From JBFWYO01 sp050186335 (GTDB taxonomy: Bacteria > Pseudomonadota > Alphaproteobacteria > Bin65), in the NCBI GenBank assembly GCA_050186335.1, contig JBFWYO010000116.1, positions 1 to 11,034 on the forward strand: DNA of 11,034 bases, written 5' to 3'. The notes under the pieces were generated by a model, which worked only from the letters and a program-made list of their open reading frames with translations, did not search any database and was not told the origin of the DNA. Made by a program: the position numbers and the translations under genes. How positions within the stretch are numbered: position 1 is the first letter of the stretch; each line of letters opens with the position of its first letter. Positions 1 through 6,904 of this stretch are shown one piece after another.

Positions 1-2115
1 TCGGACGGTTTGTTCACCGGCTACGACGAAGCGCGCCGCGATTACAACCGGTCGAGCTGGGAATACAAGATCGGTGAGGATGGCTTCGCGGTCGTCGACG
101 AGACGCTGCAGAATCCGCGCTGCGTCTGGAACCTGCTCAAGCAGCACGTCGCGACCTACACGCCCGAAATGGTCGAGCGCATCTGCGGCACGCCCAAGGC
201 GAAGTTCCTGAAAATCGCGCAGACGATCGCCGAGACGTCGTCGCCGACCAAGACGATGACATCCATGTACGCCTTGGGTTGGACGCAGCATTCCAAGGGC
301 TCGCAGAACATTCGCGCCATGGCGATGCTGCAACTCATCCTCGGCAACATCGGGGTGCGCGGCGGCGGGATGAACGCGTTGCGCGGCCATTCCAACATCC
401 AGGGGCTGACGGATCTCGGGCTGATGTCGAACTTGATCCCGGGCTATCTTACGCTGCCCACGGAGAAAGAGGCCGACATCGGCGCCTATATGTCGTCGCG
501 CGGCTTCAAGCCGTTGCGGCCGAACCAGATGAGCTATTGGCAGAACTACAAGAAGTTCTTCGTCAGCTTCTTGAAGTCCATGTGGGGCCCGGCGGCGACG
601 GCGGACAACAACTTCGCGTACGATTACCTGCCGAAATTGGACGTGCCGGCTTACGACGTGCTGCGCGCGTTCGAGCTCATGCACGAGGGCAAGGTCAACG
701 GATACATTTGCCAGGGGTTCAATCCCCTGCTGTCGTTCCCGAACCGGCGCAAGATCACCGCGGCGCTGTCCAAGCTCAAATTCCTCGTCACCATGGATCC
801 GCTCGAAACCGAGACCGCGCGGTTCTGGGAGAATCACGGCGAGTTCAACGACGTCGACCCGTCGAAGATCGACACCGAAGTCATCCAGCTGCCGAGCACC
901 TGTTTCGCCGAGGACGAAGGCTCGCTGACCAACTCCGGGCGGTGGCTGCAGTGGCATTGGCCGGGCGGCGACCCGCCGGGCGAGGCCAAGCTCGACACCT
1001 GGATCATGGCGCAGATTTATCTGCGCATGAAGGCGCTCTACGCCAAGGAAGGCGGGGCGTACTCGGCGCCGATCGCCGACCTGCATTGGCCTTATCGCGA
1101 TCCGAACGATCCGAAGCCGGCCGAAATTGCGCGCGAGATCAACGGTTACGTCGTCGAGACGGTCAAGGATCCGAAAGACGAAACCAAGGTCTTGCTCGAA
1201 AAAGGCAAGCAGGTAGCGAGCTTCGCGTTCCTGCGCGATGACGGCACCACGGCGTGCGGCTGCTGGATTTATTCCGGCTGCTACACCGAGGCCGGCAATA
1301 TGATGGCCCGGCGCGATACGAGCGATCCCGACAATACCGGCGCCTATTCAAAATGGGCGTTCTCCTGGCCGGTCAACCGCCGCATTCTCTATAACCGCGC
1401 GTCGGCGGACATCAACGGCAAGGCGTGGGATCCGAGCCGCAAACTCATCGAGTGGGATGGCGCCAAATGGGCCGGCTACGACGTGCCGGATATCGCGCCC
1501 ACGGCGAAGCCCGACGTGGTGATGCCGTTCATCATGAACCCCGAGGGCGTCGCGCGTCTGTTCACGCGCGGCATGATGCGCGACGGTCCGTTCCCGACTC
1601 ATTACGAACCGTTCGAATCGCCGCTGGCGAACGTGATCGCACCGAAGGTTCGCGGCAATCCGGTTGCGCGCGTCTTCAAGGGCGACATGGAGGCCTTTGG
1701 CACCTCGAAGGACTTCCCGTATGCGGCAACCAGCTATCGCTTGACCGAGCACTTCCACTTCTGGACCAAGCATGTCGCGCCGAACGCGGTCATGCAGCCA
1801 GAGTTCTTCATCGAAATCTCCGAAGAACTGGCGAAGGAGAAGCGTATTGCCTCGGGCAGCTGGGTGCGGGTCTGGTCGCAGCGCGGCTCGGTTAAGGCGA
1901 AGGCCGTGGTTACCAAACGTATTATGCCGCTCAAGTGCGACGGAAAGACGGTGCACATCGTCGGCATTCCGTTGCATTGGGGTTTCACCGGCAAGGCGAA
2001 GAAGGGCTTCGGCCCCAACTCGCTGACGCCATATGTCGGCGACGCCAATATCGAGACGCCGGAGTACAAGGCATTCCTCGTCGACATCGAGCCCATTCGT
2101 GGGCCGGTGGCCTGA
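1..2115 (+). CDS. fdoG: Formate dehydrogenase-N/O catalytic (alpha) subunit, C-terminal part (5' end outside window)
   Basis: This is the C-terminal 704 residues of the large molybdopterin subunit that oxidises formate to CO2 in the periplasm. The frame is open from base 1, so the gene starts upstream. From memory of the roughly 1015-residue E. coli FdnG/FdoG, about 310 residues are missing, including the Tat signal, the N-terminal 4Fe-4S cluster and the UGA-encoded selenocysteine. Blocks that match E. coli FdnG closely include GWTQHS and LRGHSNIQGLTDLG (about residues 92-140), GYICQGFNP (about 233), LPSTCFAE (about 297), DDGTT-CGCWI (about 410) and the C-terminal dinucleotide-binding region with YRLTEHFHFWTKH (about 578) and LTPYVGDAN near the end. 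There is no internal stop. The TGA at 2113 is 16 bases before fdoH, consistent with one operon. fdnG versus fdoG cannot be decided; the identity as a Sec-type formate dehydrogenase is very likely because selA, selB and selC follow. Confidence 0.96.
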   Translation, partial: SDGLFTGYDEARRDYNRSSWEYKIGEDGFAVVDETLQNPRCVWNLLKQHVATYTPEMVERICGTPKAKFLKIAQTIAETSSPTKTMTSMYALGWTQHSKGSQNIRAMAMLQLILGNIGVRGGGMNALRGHSNIQGLTDLGLMSNLIPGYLTLPTEKEADIGAYMSSRGFKPLRPNQMSYWQNYKKFFVSFLKSMWGPAATADNNFAYDYLPKLDVPAYDVLRAFELMHEGKVNGYICQGFNPLLSFPNRRKITAALSKLKFLVTMDPLETETARFWENHGEFNDVDPSKIDTEVIQLPSTCFAEDEGSLTNSGRWLQWHWPGGDPPGEAKLDTWIMAQIYLRMKALYAKEGGAYSAPIADLHWPYRDPNDPKPAEIAREINGYVVETVKDPKDETKVLLEKGKQVASFAFLRDDGTTACGCWIYSGCYTEAGNMMARRDTSDPDNTGAYSKWAFSWPVNRRILYNRASADINGKAWDPSRKLIEWDGAKWAGYDVPDIAPTAKPDVVMPFIMNPEGVARLFTRGMMRDGPFPTHYEPFESPLANVIAPKVRGNPVARVFKGDMEAFGTSKDFPYAATSYRLTEHFHFWTKHVAPNAVMQPEFFIEISEELAKEKRIASGSWVRVWSQRGSVKAKAVVTKRIMPLKCDGKTVHIVGIPLHWGFTGKAKKGFGPNSLTPYVGDANIETPEYKAFLVDIEPIRGPVA

Positions 2116-2118
2116 ACC

Positions 2119-2126
2119 GGGGGGAA
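2119..2126 (+). promoter_or_regulatory. Ribosome binding site of fdoH
   Basis: A purine run, GGGGGGAA, ends five bases before the ATG at 2132. It decides the start: the reading frame is open further upstream into the end of the alpha subunit gene, but only the 2132 ATG has this signal and gives a protein of normal family length. Confidence 0.7.
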
Positions 2127-2131
2127 CCAAA

Positions 2132-3031
2132 ATGGCAATGCTCCAAGAAACGGATCTCATCCGCCGGTCGGCCTCGAAGGTCACCACCAAACCGCAACAA
2201 CTGCCGGAGGTGGCGAAGCTTATCGACGTATCCAAATGCATCGGATGCAAGGCGTGTCAGGTCGCCTGCCTCGAGTGGAACGACCGGCGCGAAGAAGTCG
2301 GCGTGAATGACGGTACCTACCAGAACCCGCCCGATCTCACGCCGGCGTCGTACACGCTCATGCGTTTCAGCGAGTGGGTCAATCCGGAGTCGGGCGATCT
2401 CGAATGGTTGATCCGCAAGGACGGGTGCATGCATTGTGCCGATCCGGGTTGCCTCAAGGCTTGCCCGGCGCCCGGCGCGATCGTGCAGTACGTCAATGGG
2501 ATCGTTGACTTCGTCAAAGAAAATTGTATCGGCTGCGGATACTGCATCAAGGGCTGCCCATTCAACATCCCGCGCATCTCCCAAGCCGACAGCAAGGCAT
2601 ACAAATGCACGCTCTGTTCCGACCGCGTCGCGGTCAATCAGGAACCGGCTTGCGCCAAGGCGTGCCCCACGCAAGCGATCGTCTTCGGCACCAAGGAGGC
2701 GATGCTGAAGCATGCGCAAACGCGCATCACCGACCTCAAGTCGCGCGGCTATAAGAATGCCGGCATTTACGATCCGCCGGGCGTCGGTGGCACGCATGTG
2801 CTCTACGTGCTGCATCATGCCGACAAGCCCGAGATCTACGCCGGGCTGCCCAAGAATCCGGTCATCAGCCCGGTCGTCGAGATTTGGAAAGGGCTGACCA
2901 AGTATGCCGGTCTGGCGGCGATTGCGGCGTTCGGCGTGCTTGGCTTGGCGCATTACGTGATCGCGCGGCCGAACCGGGTTTCGCAGGCCGATGAGGACAA
3001 TGCCAAGCGACTCAAGGAAGGGAACGCTTGA
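2132..3031 (+). CDS. fdoH: Formate dehydrogenase iron-sulfur (beta) subunit
   Basis: This 299-residue protein carries electrons from the catalytic subunit to the membrane cytochrome b. Sixteen cysteines form four 4Fe-4S sites: C36/39/42/46 (CIGCKACQVAC), C99/102/107/111 (CMHCADPGCLKAC), C132/135/138/142 (CIGCGYCIKGCP) and C159/162/174/178 (CTLC, then CAKACP). A single hydrophobic segment at about residues 258-278 is the C-terminal anchor expected for FdnH/FdoH, which places the globular part in the periplasm together with the alpha subunit. Length matches E. coli FdnH (294) and FdoH (300). There is no signal peptide of its own, as expected for a subunit exported with the Tat-carrying alpha subunit. 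The TGA at 3029-3031 overlaps the next ATG by one base, so fdoI translation is probably coupled to it. Confidence 0.97.
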   Translation: MAMLQETDLIRRSASKVTTKPQQLPEVAKLIDVSKCIGCKACQVACLEWNDRREEVGVNDGTYQNPPDLTPASYTLMRFSEWVNPESGDLEWLIRKDGCMHCADPGCLKACPAPGAIVQYVNGIVDFVKENCIGCGYCIKGCPFNIPRISQADSKAYKCTLCSDRVAVNQEPACAKACPTQAIVFGTKEAMLKHAQTRITDLKSRGYKNAGIYDPPGVGGTHVLYVLHHADKPEIYAGLPKNPVISPVVEIWKGLTKYAGLAAIAAFGVLGLAHYVIARPNRVSQADEDNAKRLKEGNA

Positions 3032-3690
3032 TGAAACCCGCCGCCACACCGCAGAAGGAACCGATAACGGTCAATCGTTACACGACCGCGGCCCGCATCA
3101 ACCACTGGATTACCGCAATCAGTCTGGTGCTGCTGGCGATTACCGGCTTGGCCCTGTTCCACCCAAGCCTCTATTTTCTGACCGAATTGTTTGGCGGCGG
3201 CTCGGTCGTGCGCGCCATCCATCCGTGGATCGGCGTCGTCCTGTTCTTCAGTTTCCTCGGACTGTTCTTCCGGTTCTGGAAAGCCAATCTGTGGGAACGG
3301 GTCGATAATACTTGGTTGGCCCGGATCAGGGACGTGCTCAGCGCCCACGACGAAAATCTGCCCGAAATCGGCAAATACAATGCCGGCCAGAAGCTGGTGT
3401 TTTGGTCGATGTCGCTGGTGATCGTTATCCTGGTCGTGACCGGCGTCGTTATCTGGGATCGTTATTTCGCCGACCTCACGTCGGTCGGTCAGAAGCGCAT
3501 CGCGGTGCTCGTGCACGCGGCGGTGGCGATCGTGGCGATCTGCGTGTGGATCGTGCATGTCTACGCGGCGATCTGGGTGCGCGGCACAATCCGCGCCATG
3601 ACGCGCGGCTCGGTTACCGGCGGCTGGGCGTGGCGCCATCATCGCAGATGGCTGAAAGAGCTTGTCGGCGGTACGAAAAAGAGTGAATAG
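3031..3690 (+). CDS. fdoI: Formate dehydrogenase cytochrome b556 (gamma) subunit
   Basis: This 219-residue integral membrane protein holds two hemes b and passes electrons to the quinone pool. Four hydrophobic segments lie at about 27-45, 62-82, 122-142 and 160-182. Histidines H25 (RINHW), H64 (AIHPW), H162 (LVHAA) and H176 (IVHVY) have the same spacing as the four heme ligands I recall for E. coli FdnI (18, 57, 155, 169), shifted by seven. The basic C-terminus, with WRHHRRW and ending TKKSE, is probably cytoplasmic. The start is the ATG at 3031 within TGATG, with an AAGGAAGGGA ribosome site at 3015-3024; a TTG just before it (3028) is a possible but less likely start. Together with the two upstream genes it completes the Fdh-N/O complex. 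Confidence 0.96.
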   Translation: MKPAATPQKEPITVNRYTTAARINHWITAISLVLLAITGLALFHPSLYFLTELFGGGSVVRAIHPWIGVVLFFSFLGLFFRFWKANLWERVDNTWLARIRDVLSAHDENLPEIGKYNAGQKLVFWSMSLVIVILVVTGVVIWDRYFADLTSVGQKRIAVLVHAAVAIVAICVWIVHVYAAIWVRGTIRAMTRGSVTGGWAWRHHRRWLKELVGGTKKSE

Positions 3691-3704
3691 GCGTAAGGTC
3701 TGAA

Positions 3705-3723
3705 CGGCGGGAGTGGTCCGCCG
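3705..3723 (+). other. GC hairpin in the fdoI-fdhE spacer
   Basis: CGGCGG (3705-3710) and CCGCCG (3718-3723) form a perfect 6-bp stem with a 7-base loop, 15 bases after the fdoI stop codon. No T-run follows, so it does not look like an intrinsic terminator. It could protect the 3' end of the fdoGHI part of the message or lower expression of the downstream accessory genes relative to the enzyme subunits. The stem is seen in the sequence; the role is inference. The rest of the 71-base spacer shows only the fdhE ribosome site (GAGGTGAAG, 3751-3759). Confidence 0.45.
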
Positions 3724-3761
3724 ACAGCCCGCGTGGCCCGTGGGGTTCGTGAGGTGAAGTA

Positions 3762-4676
3762 ATGACTCAGATCGGCGCGCCGCCGCATAATCCGGTTCCC
3801 ATTGGAGAGGTATCGACGCCGCCGTTCGCGCGGCTGCCCGATCCTGCGGTCATGTTCGCGGCGCGCGCCGCGCGCTTCAAGTCGCTCGCGGTAAATCACG
3901 ATCTCGGCGCGTATCTTGCATTTCTCGGCGACCTCGCTGCGGTGCAGCACCAGGTTCAGGACGGGCTTGCCCCGGCGGAACTGCCCGCGGCCGAAATGCT
4001 CACACGCGCCCGAGAATTCGGCATGCCGCCGCTTGATCGCAATGCGATGCCGAGCGCGGATTTCGCAGCAATCCTCGAACGGCTGCTGGCGCTTGCGCAC
4101 GGCATAGCGAAGCCGGCGGCGGCGCAGGCGTCGCTCGCGCGGGCGACCGCGGCGGATGCGCCGACCCGTGCTGCCATGGTGAAGGCGGTGCTGACGAATT
4201 CAATCCCGATCGAATCGCTGGCCGAACACGCTTATGTCGCCGCCGCCCTTCAGGTGCATTTCACCCGCCTAGCGGCGCGGCTCGATGCCGCAGCCCTGGT
4301 GTCGGTCGGCGACGGCGTGTGTCCGGCCTGCGGTGGCCCGCCGGTCATCTCGATGGTGGTCGGCTGGCCGGGCGCGCACGGCGCGCGGTTCTGCGCCTGC
4401 GCCCTGTGCGGCACGTTGTGGAACTACGTCCGTATCAAATGCATCGCGTGCGGGTCGACCGCGGGTATCGCCTACGAGGAGATCGAAGGCGGTCCCGGGA
4501 CCGTCAAGGCCGAAACCTGCGACTCATGCCACGTCTACGTAAAAGTCCTGGATCAACAGATCGACCCCGCTCTCGAACCGACCGCCGACGACGTTGCGAG
4601 CCTCAGCCTCGATCTGCTGGTGCGCGAGGCCGGGTTTCGGCGCGGCGGCGTCAATCCGTTTCTGCTCGGCTATTGA
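3762..4676 (+). CDS. fdhE: Formate dehydrogenase accessory protein FdhE
   Basis: FdhE is a cytoplasmic, rubredoxin-like iron-binding protein needed for active respiratory formate dehydrogenases; it interacts with the catalytic subunit before Tat export. The 304 residues match the usual length (E. coli 309). The C-terminal half carries the four family CxxC motifs: CPAC at 187-190, CALC at 213-216, CIAC at 227-230 and CDSC at 253-256, with an extra C211. The N-terminal 180 residues are alanine-rich and helical and less conserved, and contain the LPDPAVMFAARAARF block (25-39) typical of the family start region. The ATG at 3762 has a good ribosome site two bases upstream of it (GAGGTGAAG), slightly close. 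selA begins 13 bases after the TGA at 4674. Confidence 0.95.
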   Translation: MTQIGAPPHNPVPIGEVSTPPFARLPDPAVMFAARAARFKSLAVNHDLGAYLAFLGDLAAVQHQVQDGLAPAELPAAEMLTRAREFGMPPLDRNAMPSADFAAILERLLALAHGIAKPAAAQASLARATAADAPTRAAMVKAVLTNSIPIESLAEHAYVAAALQVHFTRLAARLDAAALVSVGDGVCPACGGPPVISMVVGWPGAHGARFCACALCGTLWNYVRIKCIACGSTAGIAYEEIEGGPGTVKAETCDSCHVYVKVLDQQIDPALEPTADDVASLSLDLLVREAGFRRGGVNPFLLGY

Positions 4677-4689
4677 AGGCGACGCAGTC

Positions 4690-6117
4690 ATGTCACGCGA
4701 TCGCATGTCCAGGCTGCGAGAATTACCATCGGTCGCCGAGGTGCTGGATACCGCGGCGGCCAAGCTCGGCATCGAACGCGCCGGCCGCCAGGCGACCACG
4801 GCGGCGGTACGCGAGGTCTTGGCTGACGCGCGCACCGCCGCGCGCAAGGGCGGCGCCCTGCCGTGCGCCGCCACGGCGGCCGAGGCAGCGCTTGCGCGGC
4901 TCGAGGCAAGGGCGCGCTCGAGCCTTCGTCCGGTCTACAATCTGACCGGAACCGTGCTGCATACCAATCTGGGCCGCGCGCTGCTCGCCGAAGCGGCGAT
5001 CGAAGCGGCCGTCGCCGCCATGCGGCATGCCGCGGCGCTCGAATTCGATCTGGAAACCGGCCGGCGCGGCGAGCGCGACGACCATTTACGCGCCATCCTG
5101 TGCGAACTTACCGGCGCGGAGGATGCAACCGTCGTCAACAACAATGCGGCGGCTGTGCTACTGGTGCTCAACACGCTCGCCAAGGGCCGCGAATCGATCG
5201 TCTCGCGCGGCGAGTTGATCGAGATCGGCGGCGCGTTCCGCATGCCCGAGATCATGGCGCGCGCCGGAACGCGGCTGATCGAAATCGGCACCACCAACCG
5301 TACCCATCGCAAGGACTACGCTGACGCCATCGGGCCCAAGACGGGTCTCCTGCTCAAGGTCCACACCTCGAATTATCGTATCGAAGGGTTCAAGGCCGAA
5401 GTATCGCCTCGGGAACTGGCGGTGCTGGCGCGGGAACGGGGCGTGCCGCTCGTCAACGACCTGGGTTCGGGCACGCTGGTCGATCTGGCGCGCTTCGGGC
5501 TGACCCACGAACCCACCGTTGCCGAGGCGGTCAAAGACGGTGCCGATCTCATCACCTTCTCCGGCGACAAATTGCTGGGCGGCCCGCAAGCGGGGTTCAT
5601 CGTCGGGCGAAAGGATCTGTTGGTACGGATCAACCGCAATCCCCTGAAGCGCGCGTTGCGCGTCGATAAAATCAGGCTCGCCGCGCTGGCGGCGACGCTT
5701 TCGCTCTATCGCGATCCCGACCGACTGGCCGCGCGCCTGCCGACGCTCCGGCTGCTCGCGCGCCCGAAAGCCGAGATCGATGCCCTTGCAAACAGGCTGG
5801 CGCCTGTCGTTGCGGCGTCGGTCGGTGCGGCATTCGCGGTCGAGGCGATAAGCTGCGCCAGCCAGATCGGCTCCGGCGCGCTGCCGCTCGAGACCGTGCC
5901 GAGCGCCGGACTCGCGATCCGCCCGGTCGCCGCGAAAGGCGGTGCGCGCGTCCTCGCCGCGCTTGCCGACGCAATGCGTCGCCTGCCGATCCCGGTGATC
6001 GGCCGCATTGAGAACCAGGCTCTCATGCTTGATTTGCGCTGCCTCGAAGATGTCGAGAGATTCGCCGCCAACTTCGCCGGCCTCCATCTCATGGGAGAAC
6101 CCGATGCGGTTGCTTGA
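4690..6117 (+). CDS. selA: L-seryl-tRNA(Sec) selenium transferase
   Basis: SelA is a PLP enzyme that converts Ser-tRNA-Sec to Sec-tRNA-Sec using selenophosphate; in E. coli it is a homodecamer. This copy has 475 residues (E. coli 463) and aligns end to end with it from memory: NLTGTVLHTNLGRALL (84-99), NNNAAAVLL (150-158), SRGELIEIGGAFR (172-184), GTTNRTH (200-206), LLKVHTSNY (221-229), DLGSGTLVDL (257-266) and the PLP-lysine motif FSGDKLLGGPQAG with K294. The C-terminus has PVIGRIE and LDLRCLEDVERF. The start at 4690 is preceded by a GAAGGCGA ribosome site overlapping the fdhE stop; an ATG at 4705 would also be possible. The 3' end overlaps the Sel1-repeat gene by 14 bases. All the expected substrate-handling motifs are present, so it is probably active. 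Confidence 0.98.
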   Translation: MSRDRMSRLRELPSVAEVLDTAAAKLGIERAGRQATTAAVREVLADARTAARKGGALPCAATAAEAALARLEARARSSLRPVYNLTGTVLHTNLGRALLAEAAIEAAVAAMRHAAALEFDLETGRRGERDDHLRAILCELTGAEDATVVNNNAAAVLLVLNTLAKGRESIVSRGELIEIGGAFRMPEIMARAGTRLIEIGTTNRTHRKDYADAIGPKTGLLLKVHTSNYRIEGFKAEVSPRELAVLARERGVPLVNDLGSGTLVDLARFGLTHEPTVAEAVKDGADLITFSGDKLLGGPQAGFIVGRKDLLVRINRNPLKRALRVDKIRLAALAATLSLYRDPDRLAARLPTLRLLARPKAEIDALANRLAPVVAASVGAAFAVEAISCASQIGSGALPLETVPSAGLAIRPVAAKGGARVLAALADAMRRLPIPVIGRIENQALMLDLRCLEDVERFAANFAGLHLMGEPDAVA

Positions 6118-6904
6118 CGGAAAGGCGAAACGTGCAACGGGAGAAGCCGACGCACAATCGGTGGCCGAGCGCATGGCTGCGGCCTTCGCCGCGGCTCAGC
6201 GCGGCGATTATCCGACCGCATTGGAGACCTGGGGGCCGCTTGCCCATGCCGGCATGCCGCGCGCTCAGAGCAATATCGGCGCCTGCTTTGCCGAAGGTCT
6301 CGGGGTCGAGCGCGATCCGGTGCTCGCCGAGCGTTGGCTCGGTCTGGCCGCCGCGGCGGGTGATCCGGTGGGCCAGCGCAATCTTGCCGCGCTCTATTTC
6401 AACGGCGAAGGGGTCGAGCGGAATCCGGCGCGCGCGGCCGAGCTCTATCGCGCCGCCGCGGAAACCGGCGATGCCATTGCCCAGGATATGTTGAGCGAGA
6501 TCCTGTTTACGGGCGACGGCGCCCCGCGGGATGTCGGCGAAGCGCGGCGCTGGGCACTCGCTGCGGCCGAACAGGGTATCGCGGCCGCGATGCGGCGGCT
6601 CGGGATGATCTTTCACGATGCCATCGGCGTCGAGCGCGACCCCGCGGCTGCGGCGCAGTGGTGGGACAAGGCGGCCCGGCGCGGCGATGCCGACGCTCAG
6701 GCGATGCTCGGTGCGGCGCTCCATCTGGGGGCCGGCGTTTCGCGCGACGGCGTGGCCGCGCTCGCCTGGCTGCTGCGCGCACGCGCGACCGGCAGCAGCC
6801 TGGCCGATCCGTTCATCGGTCCCATTCGCCGGGTGCTGACCGCGGAACAGGTTGCCGACGCCGAATTTCGCGCCCGGGAACCCTTGCCACAGCCCGCGCC
6901 ATGA
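6104..6904 (+). CDS. Sel1-repeat (TPR-like) protein between selA and selB
   Basis: This 266-residue protein has no signal peptide and no membrane segment, so it is probably cytoplasmic. Five tandem Sel1-like repeats of exactly 36 residues fill 52-231 (starts at 52, 88, 124, 160 and 196), with the family signatures A-x-x-x-L-x-x-x-x-x-x-G-x-G-V-x-R-D and A-x-x-x-x-x-A-A-x-x-G-D; G-V-E-R-D/N recurs at about 67, 103 and 175. Sel1 repeats are alpha-solenoid protein-interaction modules. A short non-repeat C-terminus follows (LTAEQVADAEFRARE). The start ATG at 6104 lies inside selA (14-base overlap, GGGAGA at 6093-6098 as ribosome site), and the stop overlaps the selB start as ATGA (6901-6904). Such coupling on both sides points to a role with the Sec machinery, perhaps a scaffold or regulator, but the sequence shows no catalytic motif. 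The name Sel1 comes from a worm gene and has nothing to do with selenium. Confidence 0.9.
   Translation: MRLLDGKAKRATGEADAQSVAERMAAAFAAAQRGDYPTALETWGPLAHAGMPRAQSNIGACFAEGLGVERDPVLAERWLGLAAAAGDPVGQRNLAALYFNGEGVERNPARAAELYRAAAETGDAIAQDMLSEILFTGDGAPRDVGEARRWALAAAEQGIAAAMRRLGMIFHDAIGVERDPAAAAQWWDKAARRGDADAQAMLGAALHLGAGVSRDGVAALAWLLRARATGSSLADPFIGPIRRVLTAEQVADAEFRAREPLPQPAP

Noticed and set aside
279..1241. 320-codon open frame overlapping the formate dehydrogenase alpha gene
   Set aside because: It is an Arg/Ala/Gly-rich shadow frame produced by GC-rich third positions; the formate dehydrogenase frame matches a known family throughout.
1..2115. Selenocysteine codon and SECIS element of the formate dehydrogenase
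   Set aside because: The expected position is upstream of base 1; no in-frame TGA interrupts this gene inside the window.
1348..2250. 300-codon open frame on the minus strand
   Set aside because: Composition is Arg/His-rich and it lies antisense to fdoG and fdoH with no ribosome site or recognisable motif.
1985..3049. 354-codon open frame on the minus strand
   Set aside because: It is an antisense shadow of fdoH, whose sixteen cluster cysteines are certain.
5158..6174. 338-codon open frame on the minus strand across selA
   Set aside because: It is an antisense shadow of a full-length selA; no family features are seen.
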